A DNA stretch of 64,000 bases from Dactylellina haptotyla (taxonomy: Eukaryota > Ascomycota > Orbiliomycetes > Orbiliales > Orbiliaceae). Numbering within the stretch: position 1 is the first letter of the stretch; each line of letters opens with the position of its first letter. Positions 23,376 to 34,918 of this stretch are shown here, in pieces. The position numbers were made by a program, and so were the translations under genes. Where the stretch lies: the NCBI GenBank assembly GCA_031310005.1, contig CM062386.1, positions 992,001-1,056,000 on the forward strand, read 5' to 3'. The notes beneath the pieces were generated by a model. The model made no database searches and had not been told where the DNA came from. It was given only the letters and a program-made list of their open reading frames with translations.

Positions 23376-23975
23376 AGCTTCGTGATGGTACCCGCGGCCA
23401 GGACGCAGCTCTCCGTCTCACTGATTCTAACGAGAGGGTGAAGGCTATCCCGGACAACAGCGCCCACGGTTCCGGTTCCGGTTCGACTGGATTTCCTGGT
23501 TCTCCCTGGATATAGATTGGCGCTCCAATTGCGCAGCGGCGTCGCGGAGAACTGACCACGTAGTAAAGAGCAATATCGCAGGCCTGGCTGATATCAAACG
23601 ATCGATTGGCGACGAGGTCGACGCAGAGAGCTCAAAAGCACAGGCTGGAACTTGGGCAAGTCGGATCCCTGCAGCTTCATTCCAGCCAGTCAGGCACTAG
23701 CTCCGGTTTCTGGCTAAGGGTTAGACGCTGCAGGTTGCGGGTTCAGGGCAATTTCGCTGAGGTCAAACGCGTTTTGAGGCCGAACGTCCCTGGCAACCAC
23801 CAACAACACGCCTTGCACATTGCCCGTAATTGTCCCCTGCTCACCGTTACCAGTACATCTTCCTCGACGAATTGTAATATCTTTGGCATGTCGCCGTATC
23901 TCGTAAAGAGAGGGCCATATACGGTGCACTTGGGCGCTATCTAAAACCCAATCCACCTTCAATACTACGGGCGAA
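23376..23975. promoter_or_regulatory. Divergent promoter region, COG1 / TDP1
   Basis: 600 bp between the two divergent start codons; GC-rich near COG1. Open frames here (23149-23559 minus, 23606-23944 plus) lack conserved content and are read as chance. Confidence 0.6.
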
Positions 23976-26906
23976 ATGGCGGACGATTACGACGCAGATT
24001 TGGCAGAAGCCATCAGAAGGTCTCTTCTCGATCAACCAGGCAGTCCGAGCCAAGCCAACGAGAGCACCAACACCAAACCAACTCCTCCAACAGAGGCAAC
24101 TCGAGTCAAGAAAGATGTCAAGAACAAGGTCAAGAAAGAGGGCCGGGGGCCACCAATAATTGTTCTGGATGACAGCAGTGATGACGACCAAGATGATGAA
24201 GAGGCTGTTAAACAGGTTAGTGGCGCCTACCAGACTAGCCCGTTGCGATTCTACAGGCTTCTGGAAACAAAATTTTATGAATCAAAAAACTAGTTTTTAA
24301 TTAACCAACATTCTTCAACTTTTCTAGACTATCAAAAAGGAGGAGCCACAGAGTATAGTCAAAAAGGAGGTAAAACAGGAGGTATCTCGTGATAGAGTCA
24401 AGGAAGAAGTGAAACAAGAAGAATCCGACAAGCAAGAGAAGCCCAGACCCTCAGGCATGCTGAATCTAGACAGAGCTCAGATGGAACAAGAACGACTGGC
24501 TAGGCTGAAACGGAAAACTCCAGATGATAGCCATGTACCGCAAGCTAAGCATGTCAAATCTATAGCTATACCGGGCAATGGTATCAAGAAGGAAGCTCCT
24601 AGGACCTCCCCATGGCTAGGATCAGGGTCCGAGTCAGGATCAGGGTCAGGGTCAGGGTCAGGATCGAACATCGGTGGGAGAAATCCATTTATGACAATAC
24701 GTGATTTACAGAAAAGAGTATCATACTATGTCCCACAACAATATTTGGACGGAGTTGTGAAGAGGACCTTTATTCAGGGAGCTGAGAGAACATCGGACGA
24801 TATAACCCTGGAGGAGATCCTCCAAAAGGTGCGGCTACATCGGGGTTCTTTCGGACAACCCGTTCCAGTAACATTGCTAATGACGTCCGATGGCCGAAAC
24901 AGGATACTCTCCAAACTGCCGTCCTTTCAGCATTTACCTGGGACTTTATGTGGATTTTGGACAAGCTCAAAGTCGGAGAATGTGACCTTGTGCTCGTCGT
25001 CAGTGCTAAGGAGGACGAAGTGGTGTGTATTTAAGACACCACATAAAATGCAACAGCGTTGAGGACAATACTGACGCATTTGGACAAAACCCAGGTTGAC
25101 CACTATCGGAGAAATCTGTGTAACATCCCACGGACGCGTCTTTGCTTCCCAGACATGTCCGGGAATATCAATTGCATGCATTCCAAACTTCAGCTTTTGT
25201 TCCACCTCACCTATCTGAGAGTCGTCGTGCCTACAGCCAATCTGACTCCCTATGATTGGGGCGAAGACATCAGTGGAGGTAGGAGCGGGGGCGTTATGGA
25301 GAATGTTGGTTGCATATCCTTGAGAAACGTGAAACAAAAAGGAAGGCGATCTAACTTGGGGTTATACAGAGCGTTTTTATCATCGATTTTCCAGAATTGC
25401 CAAAAACCTCGATAACAGGGGCATCTAATCCTTCACACACACATTTTTCTAGAGAGCTCTTGCATTTCTGTAAGGCAAAAGGATTGCCTGGTAAGACACC
25501 GAGGATAGTTGTGCTCGTGGATCATACAATCACCCTGCTAATTTCAATGCATGATATACAGCGGACATAATAAAAAAGGTGGATAGCATATATGATTTCA
25601 CTAAAAGTGAGCCTTTAGCATTCATATATAGCATTGGCGGTTCACATCACGGGGAGGACGCTCTCCGAAATGGTGTATGCGGCCTAGCCAAAGCCGTCAA
25701 GAATTTAGGACTGAAGACTACGAAACCACTGGAAGTCGACTATGTGGTAGGTCAGAGCTACTCCCATGTATCTCTCTAGGTTGGGTCGCTAAACCGTTAT
25801 AGACTTCGTCAATTGGTAATCTCAATAAAGAGTTTCTTCTGCGGATATATAGAGCTCTTCGTGGTAAGATCCGATCTTGCGAAAAGTATATCTTTAAATG
25901 ATATTAGGGCTGAGACATGATTCCTTGTTACAGGTGACGAAGGCAAGAAATCCGTCCAGGGCATCCCTAAAAAATACAGCAACCTTCAGCAGACGAATCC
26001 TGAAGATGAAAGCACAGCATCAGAAACTGAAGAAGAAGATGAGAGCGATAACAAGGTCTGGCGAGATCTTCGTGCTTCAACGCGAATATACTTTCCGTCT
26101 CGCCGTACTGTCGCAACAAGTAAAGGCGGACTTGAGGTAACTTCGCGACTTTTTTGTTTTGTTTCATTCTCCTTTGACACATGCAGCTAACCGACCTCGC
26201 TAATGCGCAACATTTACTGTAGAGCGGTGGCACAATTTGTTTTCAACGAAAGGTACGTGCTTTTTAGGATCGTTAACCAGCCATGTGTTAAACGAGAGGT
26301 ACTCATGTGATATCAAAAACCAACCCTAGTGGTTTACTAGCTCATCCTTCCCATCATCCCTCTTGCACGATTGCCAAAGTACTCGTCGTGGTATGCTTAT
26401 GCATAATAAGGTGAGTTTAGCGTGAAAACGAGCGAGGTCAAGCGGAAAAGTTAGTTGGATCCAGAAGTTAGTAACTTTTGCCGGTCCGAAATCTAGATCA
26501 TATTCGTCCGTTTTTCGCGGCCGAAACCTAAAGCTGTCGGCTGGACATATATAGGTAAGTCTAGAGCTCGCGGAACCATTCTCGCATCTTACCCGTGACT
26601 CTGATTCTGGTTGCGCACCGAATAGGCTCGGCAAACCTCAGCGAGAGCGCCTGGGGGAAACTTGTATGGGATCGATCACAGAAAGTATTCAAAATGAGTA
26701 ACAGAAACTGGGAATGTGGTGTCATCCTACCGGTAACTCTGCCGAGCGGACAGGAGCATGCACAGGGAGCAACCGCTGAAGGGAAACCAATACCGGATCT
26801 GGGAGTTTTCACGAACGTCATTCCTGTGCCCATGTCGATGCCTGCTCCACTTCTCTCGGCGGACAACCCACCATGGTATTTCGGCGAGTTGCGCGGGAAT
26901 CCGTGA
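23976..26906 (+). CDS. TDP1: Tyrosyl-DNA phosphodiesterase 1
   Basis: Repairs topoisomerase I-DNA adducts by hydrolysing 3'-phosphotyrosyl links; nuclear. Seen: about eleven exons; clear ones are 23976-24215, 24328-24828, 24903-25022 and 25095 onward. N-terminus: ubiquitin-interacting motif (residues 5-19, DADLAEAIRRSLLD), SUMO-interacting motif (61-71, IIVLDDSSDDD), then a Lys/Glu-rich segment with many Psi-K-x-E sites and a Ser-Gly repeat. Catalytic core: AVLSAFTWDFMWIL, first HxK site CMHSKLQLLFH, VFIIDFPELP, IGGSHHGEDAL, SSIGNLNKEFL, GGTICFQRK, second HxK site GMLMHNK, then GWTYIGSANLSESAWGKL (the GSxNxSxxAWG element). The end is PPWYFGELRGNP. Both HxK motifs are intact, so it should be active. 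Several internal exons were found only by splice signals. Confidence 0.95.
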
Positions 26907-29900
26907 ATGGGGGCCTTATTCTACCGTTTCTTCTTGATACTAGCGATAAGAACTGGGGGTGGAAGACAGCCTAACCTGAATAAATTTAAGGTTCAGTGAG
27001 TTGTCCTCAGTTTTTCATGCAACAACCTGGTCTGGCAGTCACTCAGATTATGCAAGCCGGTCAACGGTCCAAGGGAAAACCCGAGGGGGATGCCTATATG
27101 CCTGCCTCCCTTTTTCCTTTTGAGCTTTTAGGACCTGAAAATTTATTATATCGATGCTTCCTGTTCGTCCGTAGACTCACATCTTTGTACTACTCTCTCG
27201 TTGGAAGATCGTTGGAAAACCGCGTATCGATCGACGTATACCTCATGTACACTCATGCAATTTTAATTTTAGGTAAAAATTCGGCCGCAGGATAGACGTG
27301 ATCTAGAGTGATCTGGCCACGATCACAGCCTCCCACCGGTGCACCTTTTTAAAACAAAAAAAGGAATTCATTGCGAAGTTGCCGTGCTTGCAGGTGAATC
27401 GAGCGCAAAGAATATTTTCGCCTCCCCAATTGTTTTTGATTTGTACCTTTTGATTTTATTTTTGGACGAACCGGTTGAAAAGGAAAAGAAAAAGTATGCG
27501 TAGCCAATGTATTCTCGGAGACAATCGAGATTCTCATTCCATCAGCCTGCCGGTTGGTATTCCGCTTGATGAAATGGTTGTTAAAGAAAGATGACCCCGC
27601 GGGGCAGCTGTAAAATATTTTACGCAGCCCCAGCCTCCAATCTTTTTCCCGTGTTGTCGATAGCAAGCTAGTCTTGTGATAACTTCCTTTTTTCTTTGAT
27701 CTTACGAATTCGAATGGTGATATGCATAGCCTCGGCCGGGACTAGCGTGAGCAGTTCGTCAGGAGGTCGGGTCTCGTTCAAGAAGCTTTGTTGTTCTTTT
27801 TTCCTTTTCGATGTTGTTGTAGTTGTCGTGTCGTCAAAATATCTACCAGGTTTGTGAAGCTCTAACTTGAATAAATTTCGTGATGCATAAATGTTCGGCT
27901 AGCGAGAACTGTGAGTGGGCTTTTCTTGGATGAATTAAGAAAGCCGAACAAAAGCCAAGGCCTAATGGCATTTTTTAACGGAAGTTTTCACTCCGCTCGA
28001 ATATGCACGCAAGCCGGAATTGCAGCTTGATTCGACGTCCGGATTTCCCTGGTTTCATTGTTCTGAATCTCGATCGAATTGTTAGCTAGGTCCTGGTTAG
28101 GCTTGGGAGTCGGGGTTCAAGTTGTGGAGGAAGACCGAGTGTACGTGTTGGAGCTTAAGCGTAGCGATCTATGCAGCTTGTGCACGTCCAGTAAGCATGT
28201 TCTAGCTAAGCACTAGAATAGGGCACAAGAAGGAGTTTCCCTGTCGCCATTAACCGTAAACATTGTGGCCTTGGTCTAGAAAGCAGCTAAACGGGAGGTT
28301 ATGCCTAATTTTGCGTTCCACCGCTGCTAGTATGCAAGTTTTGTGGACGCTCGTGGTTAGCAGTCGGAGACCCCGGAAGGACAAGGGAGCTTGAAGAACC
28401 CACCCTTGGCGTCTTCTGAGGATTTCGAACCGGACGCCGGAGAAGCTGCTGGCGGTCCGAGTTTTTGCTAGAAGGACCAATGAGGGTCTCTGCATATGAT
28501 CTAGAAGGAAGTAGTGTCCGAAAAAATTGCGATTGGGCTTGAATTCTGAGTCGGAGTCAATGCACCACCCATTATTGTTGGTGTGCAGACAAAAGAACCC
28601 ACGACGCAGGCGTTCGATTTATCCTGTAGAAAATTCGAAAATCAAACTAAAAATTAAAATAATTAAAAGGTAGGGAAACTTGTCTCGCGGGTGAAAGGTG
28701 ATGGATGCATGGCCCATAGGGATCGCATTGACCCTGCCAACCTGCTTCCAGCTACTCCGAACATATGCATGCCGTTTGAAGATCCGAAACCTTCTCGAGT
28801 TCTTGAGATATGATCCACTAGCCGCTGTTCCAACAAGGTGCTGAGGGAGGAGAAACAAAGTTACCAGATCAGCTTGAGGCTGTGCCCCATATTGCATGTC
28901 TAGGAACTATATTGTGAATCGGGGATGATGGTGGTTCAGGGAAGGGGAGAGCCAGGGTTCAAACCGGTGTTTGGCACGCTGAACCCTCGACCTCACACGG
29001 GCCTCGAGCCCCATATTCCTGATTTCGCTTGGCTAATGCACCTCATGCGAGTGCAAGCTGAGCCGATGGCTTTTGCAGTCGAAAGGGCAAATGCTCAACT
29101 GTTGCAGCCAGACCCAGATTCCCGGGTACCGAACAATATTATCAACGGATAAGCCCTGTTATACACCAGAAACAGGCGGGTTCAACTCGGGCTAAGCTAA
29201 GGGTTGACATTGGCGAGCTTAGTTCCAGTTGGCCGGGCTTCGAGACATGGAATGTTCCGGTTGGCTGCCAGAGCCAGTCAGCCATCGTGACTTCAACGTA
29301 CGATGCAACGAACAAGCCCCCCCAAGGGCAAAAAGGACCATCCCAGCTGCAAAACCAGGTAGCAATGCTCCGTCAGATTAACAGGAGCTGGAGCTTACCA
29401 ATGCCCTGATTTATCCACTCTCATTCAATATATACTATACCCACTTTAGGTGGGAATACGAAATCAGGCAGAGTCTTTCTGACAACTATGTGGAGACACA
29501 TATCAAAACCAAAATAGCGTGCGCGCCCTCACTCGCGTCGCCCGCGAGATTCGGATATGTCTCAAAGCAATGGGGCCATGGGATTAAGCGGACTCGCAAA
29601 ACCATGCATGGGAGCGATTCGAGCCGCGAAAAGCTAGGCGGACCTAATGTGTGGATCTGGGCGTCGGTAAAATTACTTGGAGGGTGAGATTGTGTCTAGA
29701 GATGTTACACCGGTACCATTTTCTCAACATAAGGAGGCTTCAACTTGTATCGGAAATCAAAAACGTGTCGATGTATGCAGGTAAGAAGCGATGAATTTCC
29801 CGGAGCGTGGCAAGAATAAGAAAATACGACGGATGGTGGGATGGGAATTTTCATCGAAAAGTACATCGGGATCATTGTTTCCTTGATTTTTTGATTTTTT

Positions 29901-32900
29901 TCAGTTCACGGCTATACACTTTAAGGATTTTGTATCCTCAAAAACAACCTAAGGGTTGGCTGTTCTCGGATAAATCGCATCGAATAGCGGAATTCTCCGT
30001 CATTTTACATCATGGCTCATGACTCGGTATTCTGGATATTCTCCTGACTCAGCGGCGGAGCCCGACACCCGATCAGTTCTGTTATCAAGGCCGAGGTGAA
30101 TTTGAGACTAATGAAATCATCTGCTGGTAGCGTATTGCGACATTTGTGCTGTATTCTTGGTTGTGCGTCCTTCTGAGTATGGATAGTCCGGGATAATTTT
30201 TTTTGATAGTCCCAAAGGGAAGGAGGTTGGTGCGTTATTCTCGTTTGAAATTTTTAGCCGTAAACCAGCCAACAGGTTTAACTGTCCGTTAGCAAAGCCT
30301 CAAAAAACATTCCTTACAGAAGGCGAGGGAAAGTCTATCACGAACGAAATATGATTAGCGAGCCGCTTCCCCAAAGGCTACGCTAACCCACGCCGTTTTT
30401 CTGGGTCCAGCAGAGTTTACCGGAATCTTCCACCAGGTGACGATTGGGGGGACTTTGGGGGCGGCCATGTGTTCTTCGGTATGCGTAAATATAGTCGAGA
30501 TTAAGGAAGCCCCTGAGGTGGAGTTCGGTTGAAGGTTTGGCTGCCTCATCGTTGACTGCTTCGGAAATGACAGTATCGAGGTCAGTCCATTTTGAGGCAT
30601 GTTTTCCTTCATCTCCGAGACATTTAGCGGTTCGGAAACCCGATCGAAAGCATAGGTTCCGCTGTTAATGACCACATGGCAATCCAGTCCGTGGGAACTT
30701 GCAAGTCGGCGAATAAGCGATAGGATAACCAATCTTTAGGGCTCAAATCAAGGCCCGAAAGGGAGGATGAATATCTAATTTTCTGTAGGTGGCGTAGTTA
30801 ATGGGAGGTCCATGTAGCCTGGCGATACCGAGAGCGCCACTTATTAGCAAGCACAGCAGAGTGGAGAATGCATTGTCATTCCCTGTTTGACAGAGGGTTA
30901 TCGAAACCTCAGCCTAGTTCGGCCAGGCATTTGTGTTATGCAGATTTTTTTGTTCTTTTCTGGCGGAATTAACCGATATATCCTGAAAGGATTCGTAGGT
31001 CGGAATATTTTCTCTTTCTTTCCCAGACCCCGCTCAGGCGGATGAAGGTAACATGATTCGCCAATAAAACCCTGGCCCGTGGAAGGAATGCCAAATTCTG
31101 CAATCCAGCGATCTGTCTTGGTTTGAGAAAGGAAAAAAAAAAAAGAGAAAGGCCTACATGTGCCGATGCTTCTTTCCAGAGCCCGATTTTAAAACATCCG
31201 CCTTTATTCTCTAATCAGAAGTGATACAGGTTTTTGTTAATTTGATACCTGTCTCGAAAGGGAACTGGCGGCTCCGACGAACAATGCGCATCAATCGAGG
31301 TATCTCTCCGCCGGCAGGTGATTGCTACCAATTTGACTCCCCAGCCCGAGGCTCGAGGCAAAATTGAAGCCTTGGCAAGGGAAAATTGAAGCGTCCATGC
31401 ACCACCAATGTTATTCTTGAACATTGCGACTAAGCCGGCGAGGTGGCTATTTTGGAAATCATGATGGGAGGAGCTTCTCATCAGTTTCTCTTTGTGTTGA
31501 ATTGATATATTAGGGGCGGGTGAATGGTTCATGTAGCAGAGGTATGCTGCCTAAGCAGGTCTGGGGGAGGATGCCAATGCACCCTATCAACCAGGCACGA
31601 GAGGCATGTGGCAGCCCGTCTCGACGTCTCGTTGGTATTGTCCGATCCAGCCCCGAAGGGTTTCATAATAAAAAGCAATTATGCATTGAGTCAGTAGTGG
31701 AGGTTAACGGCAGGCCTGCTGGGCGTCGTAAGTCCGGCCCCAAGTCGAACAAAGACAGAGCGAACAGGAAAGGGTTTGAGGGTTGACGGGGAATGTCATC
31801 TCTCTGTTTCCTTTTTTTTCTCTTTCTTCTGTAGTTTGGGGGCGGAAGCGGAGGAGTGGGTGGTAGTAGAGACTGTGCGTCCGCGTCCCAGGGTAACGGT
31901 AAGCAAAGCAAAGCTAGCCGGCCGGTGTGTGAAGATTGCCCAGGGCAGCTAAAAGGCAGCAATGGCGGGCGGCAGAAAAAATAGGTAAGTTGAACCAGAA
32001 TAATATTAGAAAACGTGAGAAAAAAGAAAGAAATAGGGTGCGATAAAGCCTTGGTAAATCCTGCTATTTGTTAGCTATTCAGTTAGAGAAGAGAAAAAAA
32101 GTTAGCGCAATAGGACTCGATTATGTATAAAGAAATATTCTTTGGCGGGATTGCTTCTTAATAAACCTACTTCCCAAGGGCTCAAGGTGGCCGGGACCAG
32201 GGAAGTTACATTACAGGCAACGGTACAGAAGTGATATTTTTTTTTCTTTTGGTTTTTTTTAAATTTACGCTTTTCTATTTTTCTCAAATTGTACTAAGAC
32301 TTCGGGGGGTGTGTCCGTAGGTCGAACAGTACTTAGTCAAAGTAACCAGTAAACATTGGGGCGCTCATCGACACCACTTCCTCTTGTCTGCCGCTCAACG
32401 CTAGAAGGAGAAAGGGCTAAAGGTTCCATATGTGCGATTGCATCGAATGGATGGCCGACTTTGCGATTTACTTACTTTCTGGCCTGACGATTGGCTTCTT
32501 CCACCAATCCAACGGCTCTTTCCCTTTTCTTTTGAACATTCAACGGACGTCGTCGCGTGTGTGGTAATCCCTAGCCGCATGAAATTCCGATTTTGTCGAG
32601 CCTTAAAAACAACGAAACAAGCTTTGCAGAGACGTTTTGTGGTTGGCTACTCCAACCTCAAAAAATCTGGACGGACATTAGCTGTTGCTATGCAATAGCT
32701 TCAACATCCTCATTTTATACGGCACTTTCTTTTTCCAACCTCCACCCCAGCTGCAGCACGAGACTGCACCTGCACCTGCGTCGGCAAATCAGCTTTTGTG
32801 ACGGCGGGCTCAATTACCCAGAATTGATCCCTTGGCCGGGCCACCAGAGCTGTGGTTCAGTTGCACTGCTGCACTGCTCTCGAAGTTCTCTCTTATAAGG

Positions 32901-34918
32901 ACTTAGAAGCAGAATTCGAGTAGAAAACAAAAGCGAGAAAAAAAACAAAAGAAAAGAAAGAAAAAAAAGGAAGAAAATCTCCGTAGCGATTTCATGTAAG
33001 TCCTCTCAAGTATCACCACATTAGCCTTGCATATACCGGTCTTCCAGAAATCACCTCTCAAGGGTCATACCACGACTGCCGTTTCGTTCCCACCCTTTCC
33101 AATCTTTCCACACCTTCCATGTGTGCCTTTTAATTCTCCTTGAGGCTGCTCTCAAGACCTTATTTAGACGTCAGTCGGAGAAACTTTATGGGTTTGGCGG
33201 TCCGCATCGTATCGTGGTGACTTTCATCAAGTTCCATGGTCGCTTATATGCGTGGTGCTCCTGTCTTAGAGTTTTCGGACCTCGTTTGTAACCATTGCGA
33301 GCGTGGCCTTCTCCCAAGCTTTGTGTATCCACGCGCCTGTGACCTTGATTCGAAGAGCAGGAAGCTGGTTTATTTCTTTCCTTTCGTCGTATGATATTCC
33401 AGAGCAGAGGTCTGTCATACACTCCCACGCACATTTCACTTCCTTCTTTGCGCATGTGCACCAGCTTCCCCAACCACACGCAACATGGACACATGTGAGC
33501 TGTGCTACCACAGAGGCCGACGCTTCCAGTCAATTGCCAATTCTGTATTTTCGTCAATACCCGTGTTGCAGAGAGAGAAGCTGCCGGTCCCCAAAATGCC
33601 TTGAATCCCACACGTATCGAGAGAGAGTTCCCTATAGTGGAAGATAGCTGATCCGATGCTGGCCACCCTTAGACGTATAACTGGTCTCATCAATTTCCTT
33701 TTTCAACGAACGAAGAACCCAAATCTATAACAAGTTCTTCCTCCCTTCGATTTTAATCAACCATCGGGGGATCCCTATGTGCATAGATCTCGCACCTCAT
33801 TCATCTTCGACACTAGGGTTTTCTTTTTTCATCTCTCGATCCGGTATCTAGCTGCTAGGCCTCATCGTAGGGCCGTAAACATTGCAAGACTCCGGACATT
33901 TGAAGTCCTTGGAAAGGACGAACGCGGAAAGAGTTTTAAGGCGGCTTTGCGGAAGTGCCTCATAGTGTCGACATCAGAACCTTAGTTAACCCGGCGTGGG
34001 ATTGAATAAATTTTTTCTCTTTTCCCTGGACAGCAGTTTTTCTTCGCTTGCTTAGTTCACCCAGAGAACTATAACCCGAGAAGTCTATCACCAAGAAGAT
34101 TTAGTAAAGCTTCAAGCCAAAAGGATTACCCAACCCGCTCCTTACAACAAAACAACCACCTATCGTCGCGAGGGCCATAAACTGTCGACGCTTCAAATAC
34201 TTTCCGATTTTTTGTTTGTTTTTAGAAAAAAAACAGCAAGAACACGCTCGTGTGCGATCGATCCACCGCGTGCCAGACCCGTGAGCGGTGCCATAGCCGG
34301 ATCCGATTTTGACTCTTATCTGCTCAGTAGCTGCACTCACACACACACACACCACAGCTTGGGTGCGTGTTTTCAGGACTATCTTGTACATCGAAACGTT
34401 TTGGTTGCGAAGTCGACTCAGATATTGCGTAGTTCAAGCAGCTAGTTTGGGGAGCGAGCGAGAAAGACGGTGGAATAATAGCCTGACCAGCTGATATAAG
34501 TCATCGAACTCCTTGACGGACCAATAGATGCGGTCTACACTCAATCGACATTTCGGGTGCTTGTGCTTGTCTGTCGTTGGGATATAACCGGGAGAGAACA
34601 GGACGACGAGAATCGAATAGCAGGGTGAGTTCGTGCGTGTGTCCCGAACGTGTAGCACCGCGCCGATCAGACCTGAGCGGCGAAAAGACCAGCTATCAGC
34701 TCCGCATCGCGTACACCCCGGCTGACTCTGCACGATTGGTAGCTTGACGAACCATCACCTTTAAACAATATCCAAGTCAACGTTGGCAGTAGACTGGTAG
34801 CGGCAGATACTTGAACATCTCCAACCTTACGGGCCTGTTCACGGGCCTAGTTGCGTGTAGCGCCTTACCAGCTTTCCAGACAGAGGTACAGCAATTTGGC
34901 AACGGCCAACTATATACA
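26907..34918. promoter_or_regulatory. 8.0-kb gene-free region upstream of the WOPR regulator
   Basis: No stretch here yields a conserved protein, and open frames are short and scattered over both strands. Visible items are a 14-bp AT palindrome at 27610-27623, a CA repeat near 34338-34353, several poly(A) runs, and an AAACTTTAT (one mismatch to the Wor1-type site) at about 33182. C. albicans WOR1 is known for a similarly large upstream regulatory region with a long leader; a comparable role here is inference. A lineage-specific gene or long non-coding RNA cannot be excluded. Confidence 0.5.
34338..34353. repeat. (CA)n microsatellite
   Basis: About eight CA units in the upstream region of the WOPR gene, some 570 bp before its start codon. 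Confidence 0.9.

Noticed and set aside
23149-23944. Open frames between COG1 and TDP1
   Set aside because: Overlap the COG1 first exon in another frame or lie in GC-rich promoter DNA; no conserved protein.
34811-34918. 36-codon upstream extension of the WOPR frame
   Set aside because: Starts at a TTG; the first in-frame ATG is at 34919 and fits the family.
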